DNA of 13,612 nucleotides from an uncultured Ruminococcus sp. (GTDB taxonomy: Bacteria; Bacillota_A; Clostridia; RUG12999): the NCBI GenBank assembly GCA_902783995.1, contig CACZTG010000117.1, positions 1-13,612 on the forward strand. Direction: 5' to 3'. The notes under the pieces were generated by a model, which was not told the DNA's origin, did not search any database, and saw nothing but the letters and a program-made list of their open reading frames with translations. Numbering within the stretch: position 1 is the first letter of the stretch; every line of letters starts with the position of its first letter. Positions 1 to 7,802 of this stretch are shown piece by piece. Made by a program: the position numbers and the translations under genes.

Positions 1-367
1 GGCCGTAAAAGAAGCTGAAATGTACGCCGATGAAGATAAAAAACGCAAAGAGGAAATTGAAACGAGAAATAATGCCGAAAATATGGTATATCAGTGCGAA
101 AAAACGCTTTCCGACCTTGGCGATAAAGTAAGTGCCGATGAAAAGAAGGGTATTGAAGATGAAATCGCAAAGGTTAAAGAAGCTCTTAAAGGTACCGATT
201 CGGCTGCAATTAAAGCTGCAACAGATGAGCTTATGAAAAAATTTGGTGAGATATCGCAGAAAATTTATTCACAGGCGCAGGCTGCGGGACAGGCGGCACA
301 AGGCAGCGCGGATACAAATGCTTCCGGCGGAGATGATGACTTTAAGGTTGTTGACGACAACAAATAA
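1..367 (+). CDS. dnaK: DnaK (Hsp70) chaperone, C-terminal part only
   Basis: This is the 3' end of dnaK; the gene enters from the left edge and the reading frame is open from base 2, before the first ATG at base 20. The visible residues (AVKEAEMYADEDKKRKEEIE and onward) match the helical lid of the substrate-binding domain, including the typical run ETRNNAENMVYQCEKTL. After the lid comes an Ala/Gln/Gly-rich flexible tail and an acidic end (GGDDDFKVVDDNK), the usual location of the short C-terminal motif of bacterial DnaK. The ATPase domain and the beta-sandwich lie outside the window. DnaK is an ATP-driven cytosolic chaperone that works with DnaJ and GrpE; dnaJ follows directly, as expected. 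Identity is secure from the lid sequence and the context. Confidence 0.96.
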   Translation, partial: AVKEAEMYADEDKKRKEEIETRNNAENMVYQCEKTLSDLGDKVSADEKKGIEDEIAKVKEALKGTDSAAIKAATDELMKKFGEISQKIYSQAQAAGQAAQGSADTNASGGDDDFKVVDDNK

Positions 368-388
368 ATTTGATTGGCAGAAAGGAAT

Positions 389-420
389 GGGCTGCTGCGT
401 TACGCGCGCAGCCTTTATCC
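389..420 (+). promoter_or_regulatory. GC-rich hairpin between dnaK and dnaJ
   Basis: The 73-base gap between dnaK and dnaJ holds a stem of GGCTGC (390-395) with GCAGCC (408-413), continued inward by GCG (397-399) with CGC (405-407) after one bulged T, with a 5-base loop. It is followed by TTTATCC, a short and interrupted T-run. It could be a partial terminator or an RNA-processing/stability element that lowers dnaJ output relative to dnaK. The structure is read from the sequence; the role is inferred. Confidence 0.5.
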
Positions 421-440
421 TTCAAGCGGGGGAATAAAAC

Positions 441-1589
441 GTGGATAAAAGAGATTATTACGAGGTTCTTGGCATAAACAAAGGAGCTTCCGACAATGAA
501 ATAAAGAGTGCTTACCGGAAAATGGCAAAAAAGTACCACCCTGACCTTCATCCCGGCGATAAAGAAGCTGAAGAAAAATTTAAAGAAATAAACGAAGCTT
601 ATGCCGTGCTTAGTGACAGTGATAAAAAGGCGAGGTATGACCAGTTTGGTCATGCCGGTGTTGACCCGAACTACGGAGCGGGAGCCGGCGGCGGTTTTGG
701 CGGCGGTTTTCAAGACGTGGACCTCGGAGATATTTTCGGAAACATTTTCAGCGGCGGTTTTGGCGGCGGTTTCGGAGGGCAGCGGCGTAACGCCCCGCGT
801 AAGGGCAGAACGCTTGAAATGGCACTTACCATTACTTTTGAAGAAGCCGCTTTTGGCGTAGAGAAGGAAATATCCTATATGAGGGTTGAAAACTGCGCGA
901 AATGCGGAGGCAGCGGCGCAAAGCCCGGTACATCACCCATAACCTGTTCGGTATGTAACGGAACAGGTCAGGTCAGAAGCGCGCAGAATACGCCGTTCGG
1001 GCAGTTTATGTCCACAAGAACGTGTACAGCCTGCGGCGGCACAGGTAAGGTAATTAAGGAAAAATGTACCGATTGCGACGGTAAAGGTAAAGTGCGCAGA
1101 AAGATAAAGAAAACCGTTAAAATCCCTGCCGGTATTGCCGACGGTCAGGTTATTCAGAACAGCGGCGGCGGTGACGTAGGCTCAAACGGCGGCAGACCGG
1201 GAGACCTTTATATACAGATTTCTGTCGGAAGGCACGCTGTTTTTGAAAGGGACGGACAGGATATACATTGTGATGTGCCGATTACCTTTGTTCAGGCGGC
1301 TCTCGGCGCCGAAATTGAGGTGCCGACGCTTTACGGCAAGGAAAAAGTTAAAATTTCCGAAGGGCTGCAAAGTCATGAAACAATAACTCTCAAAGGAAAA
1401 GGGCTTCCCTACGTTAACAGCTCAAATCGCGGCAATCAGTATGTGAGAATAATTGTTGAAGTCCCCAAAAATCTTACCTCAAAGCAGAAGGAGATATTAC
1501 AGCAGTTTGCCGAAAGCTCCAACGAGAAAAATTATAACAAACAGACTAAATGGTGGGAAAAAATCAAAAAGACTTTTGATTCGTTTTAA
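441..1589 (+). CDS. dnaJ: DnaJ (Hsp40) co-chaperone, type I
   Basis: DnaJ delivers unfolded substrates to DnaK in the cytosol and stimulates its ATPase. All type I parts are present in the 382-aa protein. The J-domain is at about residues 5-70 with the essential HPD at 33-35. A Gly/Phe-rich linker spans about 79-113. Four intact CxxCxGxG zinc repeats begin at C152, C169, C195 and C209; in this family repeats 1+4 and 2+3 each bind one zinc. The C-terminal substrate-binding domain follows to about 345. The start is a GTG, preceded by a GGGGG Shine-Dalgarno (428-432) about 8 bases upstream, and the protein then begins in normal register ([12 protein letters not shown]). It follows dnaK by 73 bases and is probably co-transcribed with it. 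A terminator follows at once, so this is the last gene of the heat-shock operon. Confidence 0.98.
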   Translation: MDKRDYYEVLGINKGASDNEIKSAYRKMAKKYHPDLHPGDKEAEEKFKEINEAYAVLSDSDKKARYDQFGHAGVDPNYGAGAGGGFGGGFQDVDLGDIFGNIFSGGFGGGFGGQRRNAPRKGRTLEMALTITFEEAAFGVEKEISYMRVENCAKCGGSGAKPGTSPITCSVCNGTGQVRSAQNTPFGQFMSTRTCTACGGTGKVIKEKCTDCDGKGKVRRKIKKTVKIPAGIADGQVIQNSGGGDVGSNGGRPGDLYIQISVGRHAVFERDGQDIHCDVPITFVQAALGAEIEVPTLYGKEKVKISEGLQSHETITLKGKGLPYVNSSNRGNQYVRIIVEVPKNLTSKQKEILQQFAESSNEKNYNKQTKWWEKIKKTFDSF

Positions 1590-1596
1590 AAATATT

Positions 1597-1637
1597 TAAA
1601 AAGCTCTGCAGGGTTTAAAGTTCTGCGAGCTTTTTTT
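1597..1637 (+). terminator. Intrinsic terminator of the dnaK-dnaJ operon
   Basis: AAAAAGCTC then TGCAG pairs with CTGC then GAGCTTTTTTT across a loop of about 10-11 bases (around GGTTTAAAGTT). A run of seven T's follows, so this is a rho-independent terminator. It starts about 8 bases after the dnaJ stop. The A-run on the 5' side means it might also work weakly in reverse. Confidence 0.88.
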
Positions 1638-1710
1638 ATTTTCGTTAATATTATTTCTTATATATACAAATGAAATTATCAAGAAGTTGCGAAAAAAATA
1701 CACAAAGTTG

Positions 1711-1739
1711 TTGACAAAGAAAATTTTTTGAGGTATAAT
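1711..1739 (+). promoter_or_regulatory. Consensus sigma-A promoter of the HTH/zinc-ribbon/SPFH operon
   Basis: TTGACA (1711-1716) and TATAAT (1734-1739) are both exact matches, separated by 17 bases. Transcription is predicted to start near 1746. The promoter lies between the dnaJ terminator and the first gene of the next operon. It also rules out a TTG at 1728 as a start codon, because that base lies within the promoter, upstream of the transcript start. Confidence 0.9.
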
Positions 1740-1766
1740 ATATGTGTGTGCGGGAGGAGAGTTGAT

Positions 1767-1976
1767 GTGAAAATCAGTTATAAAAAATTATGGATAAGGC
1801 TCGCTGAAAAAGAAATATTACCGGCAACTCTTCGCAAGGACCTTAACATAGCAACCGGTACAATGACTAAGCTGCGCAAAAATGAAGAGGTGGCTTTATC
1901 TGTTTTACTTCGAATATGCGAGTATTTAGATTGTAATATCGGAGATATATGTGACGCTGTGAAAAATGTCAACTAA
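1767..1976 (+). CDS. Small Cro/C1-type helix-turn-helix regulator (HTH_26-like, YozG-like)
   Basis: This 69-aa protein is essentially one helix-turn-helix domain. It has the layout of small YozG-type Xre regulators: YKKLWIRLAEKEILPATLRK (first helices), then NIATGTMTKLRKNEEVALSV (turn, recognition helix and next helix), then LLRICEYLDCNIGDICD, a very common ending of this family. The GTG start at 1767 is chosen because GGGAGGAGA (1752-1760) lies 6 bases upstream and the promoter ends at 1739; the frame is open further upstream but that part is not transcribed. No effector domain is visible. It is the first gene of an operon with three membrane-associated proteins, so it probably regulates that operon, perhaps autogenously. 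The operator is not obvious. Confidence 0.88.
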   Translation: MKISYKKLWIRLAEKEILPATLRKDLNIATGTMTKLRKNEEVALSVLLRICEYLDCNIGDICDAVKNVN

Positions 1977-2003
1977 GATTTTTTAATATTAGGAGAATAA
2001 AAC

Positions 2004-2843
2004 ATGCCATTTTGTGTTAATTGCGGAAATAAACTTCCTGATAATGCTAAATTTTGCAATAATTGCGGTCAAAATATAAATAAAAATCATGAGAGAAAAT
2101 CTATATTTGAAGGTTTGCTGTATAAATGTCCAAAATGTGGTGAAGAACTAAAATCTTTTACTGGAATATGTCCTGCGTGCGGTTATGAAGTTCGAGGTTC
2201 TGACGCAACGAGTTCAGTAGTAACATTTTATGAAGATTTAAGGAATACTTCAACCCCCGAACAGAAGGATTGTCTTATTAGAAATTTTCCTATTCCGAAT
2301 ACTAAAGAAGACATAACTGAATTTATGATTCTTGCTTCGTCAAACTTATATGGAGAGGATAATAAGGATATTTTTGAAGCCTGGATATCAAAATTTGATC
2401 AATGTTATAAAAAATCAGTTTTGCTTTTTGGAAAAGATGCAGATTTTGGTAGAATTCAACAGATATATTCCAATTGCCAAGAAATAATTAAAACCGAGAA
2501 AGAGCGTGATTTTAAAAAAAACATAATAAATATAATGTTGAAAAACATTTCATTTTTTATAGGAATTGCAGTACTAATATTTGCAATAGGAATAAATATT
2601 TCAAGCGGGGATTCTAATGTATTTGAACTGATTTCGTATATTATTTTGATTGCTTCCTCCATAGGTCTGGCAAAAAGAGGTGCAAAAATTTCAGATTATG
2701 CTGTTGCAATCGGGAGCGGACTGCTTGTAATTATTAGTTCTTTTATATTTGATGACGGTTCCGCAGCAGAATTGTGCGGCAGTATTATATTAATAATTGC
2801 TGCTGTTAATTATTTCAAAGGGAACAAAAAAGATAAAAAATAA
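2004..2843 (+). CDS. Double zinc-ribbon multi-pass membrane protein of unknown function
   Basis: This 279-aa protein has two zinc ribbons at its N-terminus: C4/C7/C18/C21 (CVNCG...FCNNCG) and C42/C45/C56/C59 (CPKCG...CPACG). A soluble segment of about 100 residues follows (70-170) and contains FPIPNTKEDITEFMILASSN, a stretch I recognise from other uncharacterised zinc-ribbon membrane proteins of Bacillota. The C-terminal third has about four hydrophobic segments (roughly 182-198, 207-223, 233-249, 258-271) and ends in a Lys-rich tail. The ribbons should be cytoplasmic. AGGAG sits about 8 bases before the ATG, and the gene starts 27 bases after the HTH gene. It is more AT-rich than dnaJ and the exporters. 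The function is unknown; the context suggests a membrane partner of the SPFH protein encoded next. Confidence 0.85.
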   Translation: MPFCVNCGNKLPDNAKFCNNCGQNINKNHERKSIFEGLLYKCPKCGEELKSFTGICPACGYEVRGSDATSSVVTFYEDLRNTSTPEQKDCLIRNFPIPNTKEDITEFMILASSNLYGEDNKDIFEAWISKFDQCYKKSVLLFGKDADFGRIQQIYSNCQEIIKTEKERDFKKNIINIMLKNISFFIGIAVLIFAIGINISSGDSNVFELISYIILIASSIGLAKRGAKISDYAVAIGSGLLVIISSFIFDDGSAAELCGSIILIIAAVNYFKGNKKDKK

Positions 2844-2860
2844 TGTTGATACATTTTTTA

Positions 2861-2896
2861 GAAATACTTATTTGGCGTTGGAAATACTTTAACGCT
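2861..2896 (+). repeat. Short direct repeat and hairpin ahead of the SPFH gene
   Basis: GAAATACTT occurs at 2861-2869 and again at 2881-2889. The second copy lies in the loop of a small stem, GGCGTT (2874-2879) with AACGCT (2891-2896). This is in the 84-base gap between the first zinc-ribbon gene and the SPFH gene. It might be a processing or translation-control element, or chance; no T-run follows. Confidence 0.35.
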
Positions 2897-2927
2897 ATGT
2901 GTGCAATAAGGAAGGAAGGTATTAAAT

Positions 2928-4265
2928 ATGGCATTGTTTGATAAAAATAAACGCAAAGGCGGCTTTATGGATGAAATTCGTTGTGATGAAACTTCATATC
3001 TGATATGGAAGTGGCATTCGTCAGGTGTTCAATCCGGAGAAACCGTAAGAGAAAATGCAATCCGTTGGGGTTCTTCACTGAGGGTAAAAGACGGCGAGGT
3101 CGCGGTATTTGTTTATAAGCAAAAAGACGGAATCATGCAGGATTTTATTGTTGGTCCGTTTGACCAAATTATAAAAACCGCTAATCTTCCCGTACTTTCA
3201 AATATTATTGGTTTGGCATATGAGGGCGGGACGCCTTTTCAGGCAGAAGTATATTTTATTAATCTATCTAAAATAATTCAAGTTAAATTCGGTGTTCCAT
3301 TTTTCGATATATACGATCCAAGATTTACTGATTTTGGCGTTCCGGTTGCGGTGAGAGGAACAATCAGTTTTAAAATCAGCGACTACAAAGAGTTTATAAA
3401 ACTACACAGACTGAATAATTTTAATCTTGATGATTTTCAAAAGCAAATTCGAGATGCTGTTGTTCGTTATGTAAAGGATACGGTCGCAAACGCTCCGGCA
3501 GCACATAATATCCCTGTTGTACAAATAGAATCAAAAACGGCACAAATAAACGATGTTGTGGAATTTGATTTAAGCGAAAGATTAAAGGAAACATTCGGCG
3601 TACATGTTTCCGGCGTAGATATCGGGGCAATCGAAATTGATAAATCCGGTGAAGGATACAAAAATTTAATGTCCGTGACAAAGGATATTACAACCACAAG
3701 AATTAAAGCAGAAACACAGGATTATGTTGAAAGGATGCGTATTCAGAGAGAAGAAGGGCAGTATGCACAGCATAAAGCAACTCAGACCGCTAATATCGGA
3801 GCATACCAAGTTGAAAAACAAGCGGAGGTTGGCGTTGCGGGTGCGGAAGCATTGGGTAAAATGAGCTCTAACGGTGCAGGGGATATAAACTTATCTGACG
3901 GTACCGGAGCCGGCGGTTTTAATATGGCGGCTATGATGGCAAGTATGGCAGTTGGCGGTGCAGTCGGTCAGAATATTGCAGGCTCAATGAATAATATGAT
4001 GTCGGGAATAAATCAGCAGTCTTTGCAAACACAATCAGGCACTGTCCCTCCTCCTATTCCGGACACATCGTATTATGTTGCGGTTAACGGTCAGGCAACC
4101 GGACCGTTTAATGTTATTACTTTACAACAAATGTCCGATACGGGTACCTTTACAAAAGACAGTCTTGTTTGGAAGCAGGGAATGGCCGAATGGGTAAAAG
4201 CAGATACAATTCCGGAATTATCGCCTTTATTTACTTCGATTATACCCCCAATTCCCAATACATAA
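2928..4265 (+). CDS. SPFH-domain (YdjI-like) protein with C-terminal GYF_2 domain
   Basis: This 445-aa protein has an SPFH (band 7) region at about 40-245 of the kind annotated as 'virion core protein'/YdjI. Typical text includes the N-terminal WKWHSSGVQSGETVRENAIR, a VRGTISFKISDYKEFIKLHR strand-helix section, and SGVDIGAIEI before the helical part. A charged helical stretch (245-300) suits SPFH oligomerisation. Then come a Gly/Ala/Met-rich segment (313-360), a PPPIP motif (374-378), and a GYF_2 (DUF4339) domain at about 382-432 (YYVAVNGQATGPF, LVWKQGMAEW). The C-terminus carries a second proline motif (PPIP, 440-443). SPFH proteins form large scaffolds on the inner membrane face. B. subtilis YdjI belongs to a PspA-linked membrane-stress operon and that group usually has its own C-terminal zinc ribbon; here GYF_2 occupies that place and the ribbons are on flanking proteins. 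The Shine-Dalgarno GGAAGGAAGG lies about 8 bases before the ATG. Confidence 0.9.
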   Translation: MALFDKNKRKGGFMDEIRCDETSYLIWKWHSSGVQSGETVRENAIRWGSSLRVKDGEVAVFVYKQKDGIMQDFIVGPFDQIIKTANLPVLSNIIGLAYEGGTPFQAEVYFINLSKIIQVKFGVPFFDIYDPRFTDFGVPVAVRGTISFKISDYKEFIKLHRLNNFNLDDFQKQIRDAVVRYVKDTVANAPAAHNIPVVQIESKTAQINDVVEFDLSERLKETFGVHVSGVDIGAIEIDKSGEGYKNLMSVTKDITTTRIKAETQDYVERMRIQREEGQYAQHKATQTANIGAYQVEKQAEVGVAGAEALGKMSSNGAGDINLSDGTGAGGFNMAAMMASMAVGGAVGQNIAGSMNNMMSGINQQSLQTQSGTVPPPIPDTSYYVAVNGQATGPFNVITLQQMSDTGTFTKDSLVWKQGMAEWVKADTIPELSPLFTSIIPPIPNT

Positions 4266-4304
4266 TTTTTTGTAATTTAAAATTTATAAAAGGAGATAGA
4301 AAAA

Positions 4305-5498
4305 ATGAAATGTAGTAAATGCGGAACGGAATTTGAAGGGAAATTTTGTTCTGAATGCGGAACACCTGCTGAAAAATTGGAGGAAAATAATTCAGCAAAT
4401 GTTCAACCCCCTATGCAAGAACCGAAAGTGTCAGATTTTTCAACTTCTTCGATAATGCAAACAAATAATAAAAAGCCATTTTATAAGAAATGGTGGTTTA
4501 TTGTACTTGCAGTTATAATAGTTCTTGTTGGTTTTGGAAATCTGTTTGGTGAAAAAAGCAGCAAAACAGAAAAAATAAACTGGTCAAACATGGAGCTTGG
4601 CTCTTACTTGCCAAAACCGAGTTCAAGAAAAGGCAAAATTTGGGATAATACTGACGAAATCCTTAATGTTTACTTAGCAGGTGTATCAGAGGATGATTAT
4701 ACTGACTATGTTAAAGCTTGTAAAGAAAAAGGATATACGGTTGATGCAAAAAAAACCGACTGGTCATATGAGGCTTATAATTCAGACGGGTACAAGCTTT
4801 GCCTGAGCATTATTTCAAAAGAAATGGAAATAAAACTGAATGCTCCAATGAAATTTAAAACTATTGAGTGGCCGGAAAGTACGGCAGGAAAGTTGCTTCC
4901 CGCTCCAAAATCATTAACCGGTAAATTTAACTATGAACATGATAAAAGCTTTTCCGTTTATATCGGTGAAACTACAGAAGCGGATTATAGTCAATATGTA
5001 AAAGAATGTTCAAATGCAGGATTTAATATTGATTTCGATAAAGGCGATTCTTATTATTACGCGGACAATAATGACGGATACCATGTTTCGATTAGCTATG
5101 AAGGTAATAATATTATGCTTATTCACATTGATTCACCGGATGATACTTCAGATGAAGATTTGACGGAAACCGATTCCGATTTATCAACAGAAGAAAAAGA
5201 AGAAGGAACAAAGGTTGAAGAAGAGAAGCTTGTTAACGGAATGCGTAAGGATTTCAAAGACGCGATGGATAGTTATGAAAATTTCATGGATGAATATGTT
5301 GCTTTTATGCAAAAATACTCAAAAAATTCCGATGATATTTCTTTGATTAAGGATTATGCTACATATATGAGCAAATACAATGACATGTGCAAAAAATTTG
5401 AAAAGTGGGAAAACGAAGATATGAATGATGCCGAAACAAAATATTATATTGAAGTTCAGACACGTGTCAACAAAAAACTTCTTGAAGTTGTAAATTAA
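4305..5498 (+). CDS. Zinc-ribbon, single-pass membrane protein with two tandem extracytoplasmic repeats
   Basis: The 397-aa protein has an N-terminal zinc ribbon (C3, C6, C15, C18), a linker with QPPMQEP (34-40), and one membrane helix (about 64-80, WWFIVLAVIIVLVGFGNLF) preceded by Lys/Tyr residues. The rest should lie outside the membrane. Two related units follow: 92-178 (WSNMELGSYLPKPSSRKGKI...DYTDYVKACKEKGY...DGYKLCLSI) and 188-276 (WPESTAGKLLPAPKSLTGK...DYSQYVKECSNAGF...DGYHVSISY). An acidic linker (277-308) and a helical C-terminal domain come next (309-397, starting MRKDFKDAMDSYENFMDEYV). The last part resembles the DUF6591 type, but I hold that name only tentatively. AAAAGGAGATA precedes the ATG and the gap to the SPFH gene is 39 bases. 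It is the last gene of the operon. The architecture suggests an envelope sensor or tether coupled to a cytoplasmic zinc ribbon; no function is established from sequence. Confidence 0.85.
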   Translation: MKCSKCGTEFEGKFCSECGTPAEKLEENNSANVQPPMQEPKVSDFSTSSIMQTNNKKPFYKKWWFIVLAVIIVLVGFGNLFGEKSSKTEKINWSNMELGSYLPKPSSRKGKIWDNTDEILNVYLAGVSEDDYTDYVKACKEKGYTVDAKKTDWSYEAYNSDGYKLCLSIISKEMEIKLNAPMKFKTIEWPESTAGKLLPAPKSLTGKFNYEHDKSFSVYIGETTEADYSQYVKECSNAGFNIDFDKGDSYYYADNNDGYHVSISYEGNNIMLIHIDSPDDTSDEDLTETDSDLSTEEKEEGTKVEEEKLVNGMRKDFKDAMDSYENFMDEYVAFMQKYSKNSDDISLIKDYATYMSKYNDMCKKFEKWENEDMNDAETKYYIEVQTRVNKKLLEVVN

Positions 5499-5515
5499 AT
5501 TTAACAGAAAAATCT

Positions 5516-5552
5516 TTTAAGGGCTGTTGCAAATTTTGCAACAGCCCTTAAA
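5516..5552. terminator. Bidirectional intrinsic terminator between convergent genes
   Basis: An 18-bp perfect inverted repeat (TTTAAGGGCTGTTGCAAA, one central T, then its complement) sits between two convergent genes. It begins 18 bases after the zinc-ribbon gene stop and ends 4 bases before the stop of the minus-strand glycosidase gene. The ends are T/A-rich on both strands, though there is no long uninterrupted T-run, so termination in both directions is expected. Confidence 0.85.
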
Positions 5553-5555
5553 TAA

Positions 5556-7751
5556 TTAATTCCACAAGCGCGTCTTATTTATTCGGTAAACGGTTTTGCC
5601 GTTTTTAAAACCGACATCAAAAATCAGCGCGGTCTTCTGATTTGTAAGAAGCGAGGGCGTAAGCGGAGGGAGTGAAACAAAGCGTACTCCGCCGTAGTTT
5701 TGAATATTGAGCGCTGTGCCTTCATATACTACAAAAACGTCTTTTTCGTCAGCAACATTATAGCTTAACTCGTTCGCAAGCTTTAAAGTATCGTTCTCGT
5801 TAAAATTATCAAGCGCGATAACAAGCACCTTTGTGCCGCATGAAGCTCCGCCGGAAAGCTTTTCGGCACTGTCTGCTTTTACAAGCGTTATATTATCGGA
5901 TACATCTTCGCTGTTTTTAAGCGAAAGGTCGTCAAAAGAATACCGGAGTTTTGAGTTTTTAAGCTGCTTCAAAAGCCGTCCCGACGCAATTTTCGCCAGA
6001 AGCGTATCGGTTGGTGTTATGCCTGCGCTGACAGAGGCTATCGGCGTAAAGTTATCGTCAAAAAGCTCGTCGTCGTATGCTGTGTCTGTATCAAGCATAT
6101 CTTTTGGCATTACGCCGCCTACGGAAAGATAAGCGCTGAAATTAAACTGACCATAGGTAAAATTAATTGTTCCGAATCCCGCTTTGGTTGCGGTTATAAC
6201 ATTTCCGTTTACTTCGGCAATATCGCCGTCAATTATTATGTCAACCTTGTTTACATCTACTTTTTCGGTTTTTCCTTTTAAGGTTATCGCGTTTATAGTG
6301 TAAGGTACGGTATCACCGACGTTTACCTTATAAATAAGAGAATCCGCGTCAACATATTTGTAAGGCTCAATAACATCAATTATTTTATATGCCGAAAAAT
6401 CATTCATATAAGCGCTGACGGTAAGCCTGCCCGCTTCGTCGGGAATAAATGTGTTACCGTCCGCTTTTCCGCCCACGCCTTCAAAGCTGTATGTGAAATC
6501 AGCATCTTCGGGTTTTTCCATACCGTAATAAAGCTGGTCAAAAACCTTTCCCTGTGCCGTAACGGTTTCACCGATTGCCACGGTATCGGCGTTTGTTTTT
6601 ACCGTTATGCCGTCCGCTATGCCTCTTTCACCGCCCGTCACTTCTATACCGAGAGCGTTTATTACAGGACGGTAATAGCCGTTTTCGGGACTGTTCACAT
6701 AGGAAAGGGCATCGTCAGCGTCGGCACGGGCAACCATCTGCGTTGAGCCGCCGCCGTCAAAATTTATACCGTCATAAACACCGAGATTTATCATAAACTT
6801 GCTGAGCTCCGCAAGCGACATACCTATGCTTCCGCCGCCTTTGTCGGCTGCTATCAGATAAAGCGTTTTGCAGTCCTGTGAAACGCCCGCCGCCGTTCTG
6901 AAATCTCTGCCGTAACGCATATGTGTTATTTTTGCGGCATAGCCGTTTTTTACAAGGATGGTACCGCCTCCCGCGGCTGTTTCGATATCTCCGAAATATG
7001 GAGTAAAGGAAATGTCCGTTTCAAGGGTATCGCCCTCTTTTATTATTCCGAAAAAGTCGGTCATATCCGAAAGTCCGGTCACAATTATGCCATCCTCGGG
7101 AATATCAATATTACCTTCTTCATTGGTTATCTTTGTTATTATGCCATCTTCGATAACGGCAACAAACTGTGTGCCGCCCTCGCTGTAAAAGGTTTCGCCC
7201 CATAAAGAGTTATAAATCGCGAGGTCTTTAAGAGAATCGTATTTGTTTACGGCACTGACTTTATATGTTTGCTCATCTGCGGTTATAACGGAAACAGCGG
7301 GCTTAAAATATTGAGTAAGTATGCTTCCGCTGTCGGTAAAAACCATTGACGCAAGCTCCTCCTCGGTTGGCGGTGACGAAACGAGTTCTCCCTCCGAAAT
7401 ATTAAGCCCTGCCGCCGAGCCGCGGGATTTATCCTTGCTGTACCAGCCGAAAAAATCGGCGTTTATTGCGGCTACCACTCTTTCATCAGCCGCCGCAAGA
7501 TTTTTAACGTTTGCAAGATAACTCACGCCGCGGCTGTCAAACAGCAGCTTGATTTTGAGCCTGGGGTTTGACAGGTCAATTCTCAGCACTTTTATTTTCT
7601 GATTTCCCGCCGAAGTATGGTTTGTAACATTTATAAGGTCAACGCCCCATACAAGCCTCTGTTCGGAGGATTCCGACCAATCCGCGAAAACCGGCATGGA
7701 AAGCGAGGTTAGTAAGGTAAATATTGTAAATATAACAGATATTTTTTTCAT
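5556..7751 (-). CDS. Secreted phosphodiester glycosidase (NAGPA domain) protein
   Basis: This 731-aa protein starts with a signal peptide (MKKISVIFTIFTLLTSLSMP, likely cleaved after VFA at 23). The NAGPA-type domain (PF09992 family, related to the human 'uncovering enzyme') fills about 35-372. Its hallmarks are VVAAINADFFGW (93-103), an AAGGGTILV strand (259-267), RTAAGVSQD (285-293) and the active-site-like FDGGGSTQMV (331-340), then RPVINALGIEV (361-371). The family cleaves phosphodiester-linked sugars; bacterial members are often linked to exopolysaccharide or wall glycans, but the substrate here is unknown. Residues about 373-545 look like two Ig-like (Big-type) beta domains. The last 185 residues are not clearly assigned; their ending (FVVYEGTALNIQNYGGVRFV...) is reminiscent of the tail of calcineurin-like phosphoesterases, but I see no metal-binding DxH/GNHD motifs. 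AAAGGAG (7758-7764, minus strand) lies 6 bases before the ATG. It is transcribed alone, divergently from the RNA at 7870. Confidence 0.88.
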   Translation of the reverse strand: MKKISVIFTIFTLLTSLSMPVFADWSESSEQRLVWGVDLINVTNHTSAGNQKIKVLRIDLSNPRLKIKLLFDSRGVSYLANVKNLAAADERVVAAINADFFGWYSKDKSRGSAAGLNISEGELVSSPPTEEELASMVFTDSGSILTQYFKPAVSVITADEQTYKVSAVNKYDSLKDLAIYNSLWGETFYSEGGTQFVAVIEDGIITKITNEEGNIDIPEDGIIVTGLSDMTDFFGIIKEGDTLETDISFTPYFGDIETAAGGGTILVKNGYAAKITHMRYGRDFRTAAGVSQDCKTLYLIAADKGGGSIGMSLAELSKFMINLGVYDGINFDGGGSTQMVARADADDALSYVNSPENGYYRPVINALGIEVTGGERGIADGITVKTNADTVAIGETVTAQGKVFDQLYYGMEKPEDADFTYSFEGVGGKADGNTFIPDEAGRLTVSAYMNDFSAYKIIDVIEPYKYVDADSLIYKVNVGDTVPYTINAITLKGKTEKVDVNKVDIIIDGDIAEVNGNVITATKAGFGTINFTYGQFNFSAYLSVGGVMPKDMLDTDTAYDDELFDDNFTPIASVSAGITPTDTLLAKIASGRLLKQLKNSKLRYSFDDLSLKNSEDVSDNITLVKADSAEKLSGGASCGTKVLVIALDNFNENDTLKLANELSYNVADEKDVFVVYEGTALNIQNYGGVRFVSLPPLTPSLLTNQKTALIFDVGFKNGKTVYRINKTRLWN

Positions 7752-7802
7752 TTTGCGCTCCTTTCGGAAAAGTGTTAAAAGTGAAGTGCAGAGTTTAGTT
7801 TA

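Noticed and set aside
1728..1766. N-terminal extension of the small HTH protein from a TTG at 1728
   Set aside because: It lies between the -35 and the -10 of an exact consensus promoter, so it is not transcribed. The GTG at 1767 has a strong Shine-Dalgarno.
1711..5552. A recognised anti-phage defence system in the SPFH operon
   Set aside because: No nuclease, NTPase, nucleotide cyclase or other known effector is encoded. Membrane scaffold or stress function is the most the sequence supports.
5833..7205. Plus-strand open frames opposite the glycosidase gene
   Set aside because: They are antisense shadows of a clear signal-peptide/NAGPA gene and have no translation signals or family features.
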